Notes under the pieces: generated by a model
Databases searched by the model: none
Seen by the model: the letters and a program-made list of their open reading frames with translations, nothing else
Told to the model about the DNA's origin: nothing
NCBI GenBank assembly: GCA_021234155.1
Contig: JAJEKV010000006.1
Coordinates: forward strand, 21,921,589 to 21,985,588
Length of the DNA: 64,000 nt
Direction: 5' to 3'
Source: Isoetes taiwanensis
Taxonomy: Eukaryota; Streptophyta; Lycopodiopsida; Isoetales; Isoetaceae
Part shown: positions 1-11,644 of the stretch, in pieces
Numbering within the stretch: position 1 is the first letter of the stretch
Layout of the letters: each line of letters opens with the position of its first letter
Position numbers and translations under genes: made by a program

Positions 1-180
1 CGTTTTTTCCTATGGTTTTTATATGATTTGGTGATGGTATTTGATGAGGCATACTAATCCGTACATCTAGAGTGCGCATACTATCAAGTTATTTTTAGTG
101 GCATTTTCCAATGGTTAAAACTATGATTTCACGAAATATCTCAAATCGAACATGCAAGCATCGAACAAGGTTGTTTTAGG
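1..180 (-). repeat. terminal fragment of dispersed repeat R, cut by window edge
   Basis: The sequence reads tatggtttttatatgattt, then a 'ggcatactaat' block and 'acatctagagtgc'. The same word order recurs at about 37973-38250 in this orientation. It recurs in reverse complement at about 14722-14850, 26540-26645, 47380-47489 and 51520-51633. I read it as the end of repeat family R, running off the left edge. No coding sequence is seen. Confidence 0.6.
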
Positions 181-205
181 GTTATTGAGTTTTCCTGGTT
201 TTGGT

Positions 206-560
206 GGTCTTGGTGAGGCAAGGGTTTGAGAGCCTCGAAAGGTGATCCCGGCAAAGATCCTTTCAAGTCTTGGTGAGGCAAGGGCTTGGAGCGACCACGA
301 AAGTAGGATCCATCAGCTTCAAGGTTTGTTCTGTAACCCTTTTACCTTCAACAAAGCCTATTTCGTTACCTTTGTTGCTCCATGAAAACAGGATCTGGCT
401 GTTCAAGGCCTGCTGTTTCTCGAAGCTTGGGCTTATCACAAAAGCGAGGATCCATCGCCTTCAAGGTTTGTTCAGAAGGTTTTTTCCTTCAACTAAGCTC
501 ATTTCATTACCTTTGTTGCGCCAAAAACTAGATCCGGGTACAAGGCCTCATTCTCGAAAA
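206..560. repeat. diverged local tandem repeats
   Basis: A short unit containing 'tcttggtgaggcaaggg' occurs near 209 and again near 269. After it, a unit of about 143 bp that includes 'ggatccatc', 'cttcaaggtttgttc' and 'attacctttgttg' occurs from about 303 and again from about 445. The copies are clearly diverged. An open frame runs through them (270-650) but has no recognisable domain and is probably an accident of the repeat. Confidence 0.6.
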
Positions 561-640
561 AGCGATCTATTTCTTACGGATATATTACGCAGGGGGCAGG
601 GCGTGGCCTTAGGACTATTTTCTGATATGGTCTGTGGGGG

Positions 641-840
641 TATGGGATAAAGCCTAGAAAGGTTGGGGCCCATTGGATAACGATTTCCTTGAAAGATCCG
701 CCCTTTTGGTGTGTCGGTTACCCAAGGAGGGGGAGGAATTGATATGGTATGGTGGGGGGTATGGGATAAAGCCTAGAAAGGTTGGGGCCCATTGGATAAC
801 GATTTCCTTGAAGGATCCGCCCTTTTGGTGTGTCGGTTAC
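641..840. repeat. recent tandem duplication, 81 bp matched at 119-bp spacing
   Basis: Bases 641-721 and 760-840 are the same 81-bp sequence with one substitution (gaaagatcc versus gaaggatcc). A weaker match extends to the left through 'gatatgg'. The near identity, against the decayed surroundings, implies a recent duplication or an assembly duplication. Confidence 0.9.
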
Positions 841-2384
841 CACTAGTGGTGTTAGTGCATAACATTTTCTCTAGTAACAAGACTGATTTTAGCAAGCTGC
901 ACAGCCTGGATATATGATTCTTTGACGTTGAATCCAATATTTGATTCAATTTGTATAACTATAGAAGGGGTTGTTTCTACCTATCCTTTCTAGTAGTTTA
1001 ATGTGCTTCTTTATCACAACCTACAGACTGATGCTTGGAAGGCCAAGTACTAGAGGAAATAATTATCAGCATCTCTTGCATAGACCATAGAAAAGACGGG
1101 ATTGCGACATAGTTTGATTATTGAATGCTTGGTTTTGTACAATGGTGCGCTGTAGCGCCATGGGCATGTTGGCTTTGCTAGAAGGATGCTGCAGCAGTAC
1201 TATTACTCTTACTGAAATCCTTTCCTGCATTCCTGACATGGCTGTTTTGATTTCATTCACAATTTGGTTCAAGATTAGTAAATTTGTGGGTTCCATTCTT
1301 AGGCAGCCACATTTCCAGTGCGCCTCCATTGTTACACAAGATGATGCACAAATTGGATACAAGAAAAGAAGCTGAGAAGCCATCTTGAAATTGGTAAGCA
1401 CTCTCTCTATCATTCCCATCCTTTTAACCTGTGTCAAAATTCTTATTTTGCAAGTCATTTGAAGTTTTGTATTCAAAACCTTTCATTTCAACAAGAAAAA
1501 AACCATGCGGGGAAGTCATGGATGATTGCCATGAATCCTAGAGTTATAGTTTTTACATAGCTTATTTGTCTCCGCTCTCCTATTCCAACACATACATACC
1601 GGAATTGTGGCAAAACCCGGCAAAGATTGGCTTCAATGCGATTGCACCAAGGCAAAAGCCTATTTGTCTCGCCGCCGCCGTGAAAGGGCAGACATGCACT
1701 CGCTTGTAGAGGGAAATAGAGGGAAGTAACAATTGTCATCTGAATGTTTCACCCCTTGGAAAAGGATATATGCTAAGGTTTTATTTGCAGAGGTTTGTGC
1801 ATTCCCTACAAGCATCTCTATAATTATGATTGTACAAGCATTTGTTTTGGGATATTGAGGCTCTTCAAACATTGTACATTTTTTCTATATTTTACACAAT
1901 GTGTTCTATGTGAATTGCTTCTGTTTAATTGATAGTGCATTCTTATCCTGGTTCAAGTTATATGCCTCTTGTAATTGCTTTTCTAGCAACTCTATACAAG
2001 GACAAATCCCCATAAGGAGCTAGGTAATTCACGTGCTTTGCGTGCGGGTGCTTTGGGGATACAACCATACTTAGGAAATGAGCTGCTTGTGGCTGCTTTC
2101 TATGAAATCTTTCGAGTTATTGGTAATGGTTATTAGCCCAAGTTCGATACCTAGAAGGCTCGTTCCGTTAGGGCCCGAAGGGCCCAATTTGTTTTTTAAT
2201 ATCACAACCAACAATAAACAAGTACTAAACAATCCATTATTACTATTATTCGTGTTGCATTGTTGTTTTTAAGGTATTTGAAGTTGCAAGGCAACCTACC
2301 AGAGAAGAAGGTGTGCTCGAGTAGGGATATGTACACTTTCTTGTATTCTACAACATTCGTTATCCCATGTTCGTTAATGTATTA
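841..2384. other. intergenic, no supportable gene
   Basis: Overlapping short open frames exist on both strands (1066-1476 minus, 1121-1375 plus, 1488-1872 minus). None shows a family motif, and they shadow one another. No RNA gene or structured repeat was recognised. Confidence 0.5.
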
Positions 2385-3668
2385 ATATTATTTCATATCC
2401 CATGATCCATTTCCCATGTTTGGTAGTTCAATCTTCTCGTCACAATGTTCCCCCTATGCACTATGATAGCCGCGAAGTTGAAGTTGTAGATAGCTACAAG
2501 TATCTTGGTGTAGAATTACAGAAGAACACACTTTGGAACAATGTATTATTACCAAGCCGGTGGTTGCTGGATGGAGAGCACTCTATGCAATGCAAATTGT
2601 TTTTACAAGTTTGGCCCGCGGAAAGCCCCAATTTGTTTTCGGGCTTTCGTAAGAGCCTCTTTACCGTATGGTTCTCAAGTGTGGGGGCCCGCCATTAGTG
2701 CTAGTGCTTGGGAGAGCTTGGAGCTGCGTGCAAAAGTCCTTTCTCTTACGACCTCTGAGTTAAAACAACGATTTGCCCTATGCTATTCTTTTACAAGAGA
2801 CGGGTTTTGGCCTCTTTCAACATTACGCCATGAAGCCATCTCCCAGATTCCCCGCAAGGTGCACCACATGGATGATGTTAGGTATCCGTTCTTGCACTTG
2901 CCATGGCTGAATCTCCTCGGCGTTTGAAACGATGTTGGAAAGAGCATTGCACTACATGGTTTGCCCGATGGTCGCGGTAAACTGCAGCGAGTTAACCGCC
3001 TCGATGCTTACCCGGTTCGATCCTGAAGCTTTGCAACAATATCTCAATGGTCGTTTTTTAAAAAAGACATGGGACGCAGCTACTTTTGGCCCAAGTGAAA
3101 ACTGGTCATTATCATGCACACATAAATCCCACCTTGGCACCGGGGCCCCAAGCTTATTTGCTTGCTTCATTGTCCAGGAACAAGTTTAGAAGCTATTGCA
3201 TCAACCCGCACAGGGGTCCCACAAGCTACAGTTGATTGAGACGGTAGATGGGAGCTGCCGCAATTGCCGCGAGAAACGACTATGTGCCCGCTGCCGCGAT
3301 TCACAAGGTTATTGAAGATGAAAGCCATACTCTTCTCGAGATGCCCCGCTTTTGAGATAGTCCGAATCGATTTTTGACCTTAGCATTCCATTCCACGCCC
3401 CACAACTTCTCGTGAGCACCATCCGTACATGACTTGGTATTATACATACTTGAGGTTCTAGATAAACGCCCCGCAATCATCGAGCCCTCAAAAGTAGTCA
3501 TTATCTCCGCTTGTCTAGTATCATCATTACTGCAAAGGTTTTTCCCTTGAAAACCTTTCGAGGCAGGGGTTTTTTAATCCTAGTAGTAATGATTGTACTA
3601 GCCCATTGTATGGGTCCCATGACCTATTGATCTCCGTGGACGTTAAAAAAACTATTCTATTCTATTCT
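2385..3668 (+). mobile_element. LINE (non-LTR retrotransposon), 5'-truncated and decayed
   Basis: Two overlapping frames carry the end of a LINE reverse transcriptase and its downstream region. The first contains DSYKYLGVELQKN, the conserved block after the catalytic domain. After a frameshift the second contains FRAFVRASLPYGSQVWGP, matching the LINE consensus in which a leucine-rich stretch precedes YG..VWG. Further on, near 3255-3360, a CxxC pair (SCRNCRE) and then EDESHTLLE recall the C-terminal Cys-His zinc knuckle of many LINE ORF2 proteins, with the last cysteine lost to an indel. The 3' UTR resembles those of the LINEs at 47.8 and 51.9 kb, with tttttccc, gaaaacc, gaggc and ggtcccat blocks in order. 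The element ends in a short (CTATT)n tract at about 3651-3668. The catalytic YADD box and the endonuclease are absent, so it is a 5'-truncated dead copy. Confidence 0.8.
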
Positions 3669-3685
3669 TGTAACATTTTTTAAGT

Positions 3686-5028
3686 ATGGTGCTCATGTTA
3701 TACAAAAGCACTCCTAGGTCCCGAAAGGGCCAAAAAAAAAATTGGACACATGCACACCTACATTATATATTAATATGTATTCTAACAATGTATTCATACT
3801 GCACATTAAATCATATTGCAAGCATGACAAAAGCCAAAGTTTATCATATCGTCATGTTCCTTAGATCCGCCCATTTGCCGAACTGCATGTACAGTCAAAG
3901 TCAGATTCAAGGTAGTTCTCATGTTTCCCTTGGGGCTTATGAAGAACAAGGTTGAGAGAGCAAAAAAAATATCAAGGAATTTCAGTATTACGTGACCCAT
4001 GTCACGATAAACAGAAATGAGGCTCGTGTGTTGCCTATGAAGCCAAAATTTGAGCTACGACTGGCTCAGGTGACCAATGCACCAAAAAACACGCCCTTTC
4101 CGAAATATCCATTAACTGATGACGAGGAGGTGGATATGAAAATGAAGAAAAAATATTTGGAATATTTTACAGGTAAACCCAAGTTCTCTTGGGCAGCAAT
4201 GGATGGTGACTTCGTCCATAAGAACCAGGCAAAGACATCGTATATTTATGCAATGGTGAAGGAGTTGGTTCCTCTGGACGATTGTGTCCTTGATTTTTTC
4301 TACCGATACAGCCTTCGGCGAGAGTTGCTTCGATGCAAAAAAACACAGTGTTTCCTTCGAATATGATGATAAGGTATGCCTTTCCTCAGATCTTTCTTTG
4401 AAACCTTAGAGAAGATGGTGCGCCCTGCAAAAGAAGAGGAAGAAGAAAATGCAATGCCGTGATAAATAGCAAGTTCCGGATTATGCCGAGACATCAAAAT
4501 AACTCAGGAGACAGATCTTAACAAGATGGGTTATATACTGGATGCTCTGGACCGGAAAAGTTTCAAAGAGAGGTTACAAGAAACCAGGGACTGCTAGAAC
4601 AAACGTAAAAGCAAATGATGGCTCGATCCACGCTCAAAAAAAGTCGGAGGTAATCGAACAAAACTTTGAGAAGATCCCCGCAAGTGATAAATGTTCTCAG
4701 AGAAAAGCCACTTCATAATTTCGAATACATGGGAATGTCTGGTGACGCATCTGGAAGTGGTAAACTAGATAGCGATCATTCACCAAAGAGACAGAAGTTG
4801 GTTCGCTCTACAGAATACTCTATGGCATTGGCGGATGAATTGATGGATAGTTCTCAGATATCAGGGCGTGTGCAAGAGATAGCTGCTGCAATGGATGTGG
4901 ATATCCCGAATACTACAGGATACACAGAAATGGATACACCACAGACCATTGCCGTAGGAAGGGAACACGTTCAAAGAATGGCGGCGGAGCTTGGCATAGA
5001 TGTAGAGTCTGTGCAAGAAACTCAATGA
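3686..5028 (+). pseudogene. broken coding region, tentatively beta-class DNA methyltransferase C-terminal half
   Basis: A plus-strand coding stretch is broken by a TGA at 3953-3955 and by several later frameshifts. In one frame it includes VHKNQAKTSYIYAMVKELVP followed by LDDCVLDFF. After a 1-nt slip in a T6 run it continues STDTAFGESCF and then HSVSFEYDDK. This order resembles motif X, motif I and the acidic residue of motif II in beta-class amino-methyltransferases, where a lysine/proline block precedes VLDxFxGxGTT and then an E-x-D. The motif I glycines are not intact. The motif IV box (DPPY-type) is not visible, and the LINE ends just upstream. The tail contains RSFFETLEKMV, an acidic run, and in the last open frame (4666-5028) the basic stretch SPKRQKLVRS, a possible nuclear signal, ending VESVQETQ. 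No introns are obvious. It could instead be another class I methyltransferase or an unrelated gene. That it was once coding is more certain than the family. Confidence 0.35.
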
Positions 5029-7561
5029 AAATGTCAATTCATAAATATTTCTTTGTAATTATACTTTTTTTGAATATACATGCTTTATTATGTGTCCCAA
5101 ATTTAATGAAATATTTGTCTAAAAGATCGCGACCGCGATTATTCCGACCAGATTTGCCTTTTGTTTACATTAATAGTAGTTAATTGCAAGCAGTAAACTC
5201 TTTATATTTTGCCTTGCTTTCTTGTCCAAACTTTCTCCATGGCGATCTTTGGGAGCATTAGTGATGCTTTTGGAACCCCATATTTAATGTCATGACACAT
5301 AGAGGCTATAGTTGTACATGTGATTTTCGGCGATTACAATTTCTTTAAGCTGATTTACTAATTCTTAACACTTCATTCTGGTTGCATACAACCATTTTCT
5401 ACTTTACTGAAGATGATCGCGACCTATTTCGTTGTCAAACGAGAAAGTGAAATTTCTTTAATTAATGAAATCTTGCTTAACTTCAACTTGGCAGCGTTGA
5501 CAAAGCCTCTCCTGGCGAGACTCCCCAATCTATCTCCCTGTCTCAATCCGAAGATGGTGTGCGCCTGTGCGGATAGAGGCAATGGATCTGCATTTTTTCA
5601 TGGGTAGATGAGTGCGCAGGTAGCATTGAGGGCCCCGCTCGAGCATGATGTTTATGTGGCAAACCTAATATAAACAAAAATTCAAATTAGTTATGAAGCG
5701 TGACGTACGAATTTAATATAAAATTCCTATAAGCAACACATAGATGAAATGAAGAAATGCAATATGGTAAAACATAGCAAGTTTCATCCTCATCTACTTT
5801 ATTGTAAATCAATTGCATCAACATCGTAGTCAACCACATTCTCATCATGTTCATTTTGCTCTTCCACATCATCCTCCCAATTATGTGGTTCTAGAAGATT
5901 TTCCTTCTAGCAATGCCAATGTAAGGCTCCCTTTGTACATGTCTATGGCACTGAGATTCCCCAATGTAAAAGGCCTCATGACTCATATCATACATGATTC
6001 CTACATATAATGCCAATAATTGAGAAATTGCTGTGAGTTCTATGATCACTTCCGTTCTATGAGTCATCGCTAGAATGCATTCTTAAGTGTTGCATATATT
6101 GTAGGTCAATTTATATGTATTATATATCCATTATATTAGTCAAGTCCATATCATGTCAAACAGGGACGCTCTGCATCAAGAGAGAAATTGTTTCATCCCT
6201 GAAAAACTCTGCATAGATTTGTCTCTGCATATGCGTGTTTTACAATTTCTTTGTTCTTTTTTGCAGTCAACTCTTCAATTGTGCAAGGAATGAAATTAAC
6301 ATTGACATGCTTTCAAATGTCTGTTGCAAATGCAGCAAGTCCAGCTTTGTTGCTTCAATACTTAGTTGAAACATGCCTGATATAATGGATCACCTTTTTC
6401 ATAGCAGTGACAATAACTGTTGGAAACAAGTGCGGTGACAATAACTGTTGCTGGCATGGTGAAAGAAGCGAGCGTTTCATACCATATGGCATACTATCAT
6501 ATGACTTGAAATAGAATATGTGAGGCCTAGACAATTCAAGGTAGCCAGCTAACTGCTGTATTTAGTTTAATAGTAACTAGTTTCAACGGCTTGTGTTTGT
6601 TCCATGTCCATGTGATTGTTTTGCAGTCAAGCAATAACCTATCAAATCTAGATGGGTTCTTTAATCTTGAAACACATGATGCTATTCAAGCAGTTAAATC
6701 TGCCTTCTTAGTTATGGATGAATAAAAAGAGTGTGTCATAGGACAAACAAGGAAGTTACTCCATTATGGACCTAGATTACAATATCATTTCTAACCTTTG
6801 ACTCGACATCCAACTGAGTTAAAATTTGAAGACTTATCTGGCCCACACAAAAAGATTAGCTTTGCCCTCCTTGGCCCTACTTTGGAAAACAAATTTGGGC
6901 CTTTGGCTTATTCTTCTCCTTCATTAAATGCATTCAAATGTCTTTAGACTATACATCTAGGGCAGACACACTTATTCACATACTATTAACACATCTTTAC
7001 AACACTCAACATTCAAATACTAATGTAATGGGATATATCACGAACTTAACAAACAAAATTGACTTACTCATATACATTATCACCAAGCACTCATATCAAC
7101 GATAATAATTGCAATGGTGGATTTTCACAGAGAGCAAACAGGGAAGTCAACATTCGAAAATTTCCTTTTGATCATCCCAATTTTACTAAATAAGGCATCA
7201 TGCAAATAGACCATTTCCTTTAAACTAAGTGAACTTATAGAAATAAGTCTTGACATACAATTAAGGAGAGATGGAAGATGATAACGCTCGGCTCTAATAT
7301 AAGTCCTCAACCACACATTTCTTCTCTCTCGTTCTCTAAACACCATTGGTTCCCTAAATAAGGCTAGGGTGCAGAAACTCAAGTACAAGATCGAGGTAGG
7401 CATATATTTGGGGGCGGGGGGGTATATTTCATCAATTTTGACCTAGATTAAATGCTACAGTAGTCTCCCCTTCTGTTCTTCCAAAATCGTTAGAAATTGC
7501 CTCATCACAACCGTTCAAATTTAGCAAATATCCCCCCCCACCCCGGCAAATTGTGAATGTT
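5029..7561. other. intergenic, nothing recognised
   Basis: AT-rich non-coding sequence. One direct repeat of 'gtgacaataactgttg' occurs near 6408 and 6444. Short open frames (5413-5607, 5687-5872, 5813-6010, 7125-7403) lack motifs. A poly-G stretch near 7412-7422 and a poly-C stretch near 7532-7539 flank about 110 bp. Confidence 0.5.
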
Positions 7562-7647
7562 CCCCTGTAGGACATTTCTTGGGGCGTGGGCTTGCCTCGT
7601 CATAACTGGCTCGCCACACTCTCACCCCAAGAAATGTCATACAGGGA
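7562..7647. repeat. inverted repeat, 25-bp arms with 36-nt loop
   Basis: Bases 7562-7586 (containing gacatttcttgggg) are complementary to 7623-7647 (containing ccccaagaaatgtc) at 22 of 25 positions. The sequence between them could form a loop of 36 nt. No gene is associated. It may be a MITE remnant or a fold-back by chance. Confidence 0.7.
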
Positions 7648-8484
7648 AACATTATCCCTATCCGAATGTTGCGTTGCAGTAAATTGGCATAATTCACTCT
7701 CCCCTTGCATTAATGAAACTTGGTATATCACATGTTTCATGGAAAATAGATAATATGATGTTTCATGCCATGCTAAATTGTTTCCACTCAACATTTGAAG
7801 TTTGTTCCTTTTCCAAGTTATTAATGGCATAAAGGATTCATATTGGTAGGTTCATGACATCATTGTTAGACCAAATGTCAAGTCATATGTGCACTCAAAA
7901 AAGCACTTGCAAGATGTCTTACTTTTAGTAAGGTAAAGTGAAAACCATACAAATGTAACACATGTTGGCATATGTAGAAGTTGGCAAAATAGAGTAAGCA
8001 GCAAGGAGAATGCTTTGGTCATAGATACAGGCACATGTTGATACCTCATCTACAACATCAGGTAAAAATTCCTACGGATGGTGCCCAGGTGGTGTAGGCA
8101 ATGCCACTTGCAGCTAAGAGGAGAACTGTGGGAAAATTACAAAACGGGATTCTTAAGGTTGTCATGCAGAACTGAGACCAGTCCTGGAGGGCATGAGCAG
8201 GATGGAGCGTTCCGTGGCAGTTAGGCGCCAAAGGAGAAAGTGACAGAGGTAACTGGCTATGAGGGTGAAAGCAAGGTGGCAAAGGAAGAGAGGGTTGGGG
8301 GGTCTTTTGGGATGGGGTCTTGTGGGGGTCGAAAGGGATGAGAGCAAGGGCCCATATCGAAACAAAGAGGACATGTCTATTAAAATGTCATGTTTTATGT
8401 GACATGGGGTACAAGCCTAAAAAGAATGACAAGTGTTTGAGTATCGGCCTCTACAAAGGCCCAAAGTAAACGGGCCCTCTATTT

Positions 8485-8807
8485 TGGCCAATCAATAAAT
8501 AGCCACGTAGCGCAGCACCGCCTGCAGAAGTGCCACGCGTCGGGCTAAAAAGCCTCCACAGAGCACAGCCACAGATGCAGCCCCTACTTTTCCATGGGCC
8601 GTTACTGTTAGCCTTTTGCGTTCACTCCCTCGGCCCAGCTAACAGGAATCGTTAAGCCTCTAACCGGAGATGGCACCCAGCGTGCTAGCACACAAAAGGT
8701 TTCCGTGATTGTTCTTCTCTCTTGTCTGTTTTTTTTGTTTAACTTGCGGTCCTCTTCTCCGCTTCTTCGACGGACTTGCCGTATCTCTCGATCTTGCCAT
8801 CTCATTT
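8485..8807 (+). promoter_or_regulatory. putative promoter and first 5' UTR exon of the PP2C gene
   Basis: A CCAAT box (8488-8492) is followed by AATAAATAG, then by an ACGT-core site in ccacgtag (8503-8510), and by gccacgcgtcg at about 8532-8542. ACGT-core and CGCGT-type sites are the classes bound by ABA-responsive bZIP factors. Downstream is a pyrimidine-rich leader (8700-8770) ending in a donor-like ttt|gtaagc at 8808. The site assignment is a direct reading; its link to the gene 1.2 kb downstream is inferred. Confidence 0.35.
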
Positions 8808-9843
8808 GTAAGCACACTGTTTTCTTCTAATCTATCCGTTCCGCATTTTGCTTTTTGTGCCCACTTTCCCACTCTTTCTCATTAAGTAGCTCTTTCTTCC
8901 TTTCATTTGCTGAGTTTCCTTGTGCATGCTTTTCGATTCCAGCCTTCAATTTGTCTCCAAGAAGAGCCTTTCTGAATTTGGACCGCCCTTTCGCTTCCGC
9001 CTTTTATTTTGTGCTTTTCTTTTGGTTTAATTTAGTCTTTCATCGTGGTATCAATGCAGCTGCGAGATTGATACCTTGTAATACTTTTTGCCCTCCAATT
9101 TTTTTTCATGTTGATCACTTCTTTATGTCGGTCGTGATACATAGCCAATGCTTCTTTGAGATGGACATAATCGTGGGTTCTTTGGAAAGTTTTATATTTA
9201 AGCGGTGCAGAATTAGATATTCTGCACTAAATACTCGTGGATTCGGGTATAGACATTTCAAATTTAGTCCTAACCTAGCTCTGTAAAATCGTTTCATCAG
9301 ACATCCTATGGTTTCATTTTTTTCTTTTATTGGTAATCAAAGCAAGTTTGATTGTGGATCTGTATTACCTTGTCTTTGCAGATGTGCTCTAAATTCACTG
9401 GTCATTCTTGGAGGGTTCTGTAACATTTTCAAATATTGGTTTTAAGCTGTGGGGTAAGTGATTTGAATCTTCTTTTGTCTATTTGAATCAAGTTTTGCGT
9501 TTCTTGTCAGCAGTTACCAGATTATTTAGAAAACTGGTCTAATATATTGTTGTAAGGTTACAAATGATGGCCTAATACTACTTTGTGTACAAGTTAAAGC
9601 CCCCAAGTTCCGGTGTAAAATGATTGGTGGAAGTTATCAAGTGAGATGTAAAAGTTCACAAAGCACTTCTTTTATGCGTTTTGTGAAATTAATACCATCT
9701 TATGATAAAAAAGACATTCATTTCTTTTGTTCCTTATTGCCTTCTGTGTGTTGGCAATGCTTTTCCTGTAATAGCCATGATCATTTTTACTTGCCATGAT
9801 CAATTTTACTTTTGGGCTGACTTCCATCTTGCTTGTTTTACAG
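8808..9843 (+). other. probable 5' UTR intron of the PP2C gene
   Basis: A gtaagc donor at 8808 and the acceptor ttgttttacag ending at 9843 bracket a T-rich stretch of about 1 kb. An alternative acceptor, cttgtctttgcag, ends at about 9381. Long open frames inside (for example 8855-9286) are T-rich and show no domain, as expected for an intron. The leader intron is inferred from splice-site quality only. Confidence 0.4.
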
Positions 9844-9989
9844 TGATAAAAGTAGTTGGCTCCATGCTACTGTGATCTTCAACCTGTTGTACTAAAGGAC
9901 ACTTGTGAAGCAGCTTTTACTTAAGGACCTAGAAAAGAATATGGTTAAGTAGAGAGTTGATAAATCTATCTAATTAGAATCTGTCAGGC

Positions 9990-11453
9990 ATGTCTCAAGA
10001 TGTTTTATCCAGAGGCAATACCAGTGGAGATGATGGAAGTTGTAGTCTTAGTCCTGCCAGCTCATTTGCCAGCTCATTAACCAGTCTCTCGAGTGGAGGC
10101 CTTTCTGACGTTGATGGTTCAAGTAGGATGTTTGAGGAATCTGCTATAATGATGTCTGATAATGGGGAAACAGTAATAGGGAAACATGGCAATTGTTCTT
10201 TGATAAAGGAGAGAACTCCTCCTCAAACTCCGCAGTTAGGGGCAAGAGATGAGAAGGCGCATAATATTGGAAAGTTTAATCCTTGTTCTGCATTAAGCTT
10301 TGCTGATGAGGAATGTCCCCCTCATGCCATGATAGCCTTCATTGGAAGGCGCAGAGAAATGGAAGATGCCGTCACTGCAGTACCTGCATTTCTATCCATT
10401 CGCGGTGATAGCACATGCATGGAAAATAGTATTCTTCATTTTTTTGGAGTATATGATGGACATGGAGGAGCACAGGTTGGTAATTAATTGTTTTACGTAG
10501 AAACCTGTTTCTAAATGAGGCCTTTTATCTTTTAGGCTGCCATCTTTTTGCAAAAATCCATGCATAAGGCCCTTGAGGAAGAAATGAAAAATTACGGTGG
10601 CAGTTGTGCATGTCCAAATTATCCCAATTGGAATAGGGATTGGGAAAGAGCTATGATTTCAAGCTTCTTAAGGGTAGATTCAGAGATCACTGGTCCTTTT
10701 GCAGAGTCTGAATGCATGATGGAAAAAGATTCTGAAATGACTGAAAAAGAACCTGCAGTGCCATTGTTACCAGAGACAGTGGGATCTACTGCTGTGGTTG
10801 CTGTGGTTGGATCTCATCAGATTATCGTGAGCTAACTGTGGTGATTCACGTGCTGTTCTCTCTAAGTGGTAAAGCTATTGCACTTTCAAATGACCACAAG
10901 GTACAATGCATTTGTTATTTTTCTTTGTATATTGTTTAAGTTCCTTGATGCATGATTAGCCACAACCTTGCAGCCTGAGCGGGAAGATGAGTTAGCGTGT
11001 TGAGGCAGCTGGAGGTCGGGTCATACACTGGAATGGCTATAGGGTGCTTGGGGTACTCAGTATGTCAAGAGCTTTAGGTAAGTTTTTGGTAGTTTTGTAG
11101 TGTATGTTTGGTTGGAACTAATTCATGAACAATTGCCAGGTGATAGATATTTAAAACCATTTGTTATTGCTGTACCTGAAGTCAGATGCATCGCCCGAAC
11201 AATGGATGCGAGTTTTAATATTAGCCAGTGATGGTTTATGGGATGTTTTGTCCAATGAAGCTGCATGTGATGTTGTTAGGATGTGCTTTGCGGCAGGTGC
11301 AACAGTAGGACTATTCAAACCTTAACTTCTAAGGCAGGAGCACTCGAGTCACGGTCGTCAATTGCTGCTGCTTTTTTGACGCAGCTTGCACTTGCCCGTG
11401 GTAGCAGTGACAACATCAGTGTTGTTGTTATAGATCTGAAGGCAAGGAACTAA
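9990..11453 (+). CDS. clade A protein phosphatase 2C (ABA co-receptor type), with frameshifts
   Basis: A Mg/Mn-dependent Ser/Thr phosphatase of the ABI1/HAB1 group, which is inhibited by ABA-bound PYR/PYL receptors and dephosphorylates SnRK2 kinases. Four exons are readable: 9990-10475, 10536-10900, 10974-11077 and 11140-11453, all with GT-AG borders. An in-frame TAG at 9975-9977 fixes the start. Exon 1 has a Ser-rich N-terminus of about 105 residues, then [11 protein letters not shown] and [12 protein letters not shown] (metal-binding Asp and Gly). Exon 2 has [17 protein letters not shown], and after a 1-nt insertion the NCGDSRAVL block. Exon 3 has [11 protein letters not shown], which keeps the tryptophan that inserts into the receptor gate. 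Exon 4 has [21 protein letters not shown] and [13 protein letters not shown]. At least five 1-2 nt indels break the frame, near 10829, 10866, 10996, 11210, 11215 and between 11290 and 11330, several in homopolymers. All splice sites are intact, which favours sequencing errors or a very young pseudogene. Confidence 0.85.
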
Positions 11454-11644
11454 GTCCCCAACATCCTCAGGCATGGTTAGAATTGGGATGAGTGCTGTTT
11501 TTTTTTGCTTCACTTGCTGAATCTTCCTATTCAGTTCCATTTTTTGTCGAGGTGGATCCTTATGATCTATTTTTTCTGTTTTCCTGGTTTTCCTGGGCCA
11601 TTTTATAAGGACAACAACATGAGTGCGTACATCTGCAAGCCAAG
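11454..11644 (+). other. PP2C 3' UTR, proximal part
   Basis: T-rich sequence follows the TAA stop and continues to a strong donor context, caag|gtgagt, at 11645. No coding signal is seen. It is assigned as 3' UTR by position only. Confidence 0.4.

Noticed and set aside
270-650. 126-residue plus-strand open frame
   Set aside because: It runs through diverged tandem repeats and its protein sequence is itself repetitive without any domain.
1066-1476. 136-residue minus-strand open frame
   Set aside because: It has no recognisable motif, overlaps an open frame on the other strand, and has no supporting splice or promoter context.
8855-9286. 143-residue plus-strand open frame upstream of PP2C
   Set aside because: It lies in a T-rich stretch that fits a 5' UTR intron; the Phe/Ser-rich translation shows no domain.
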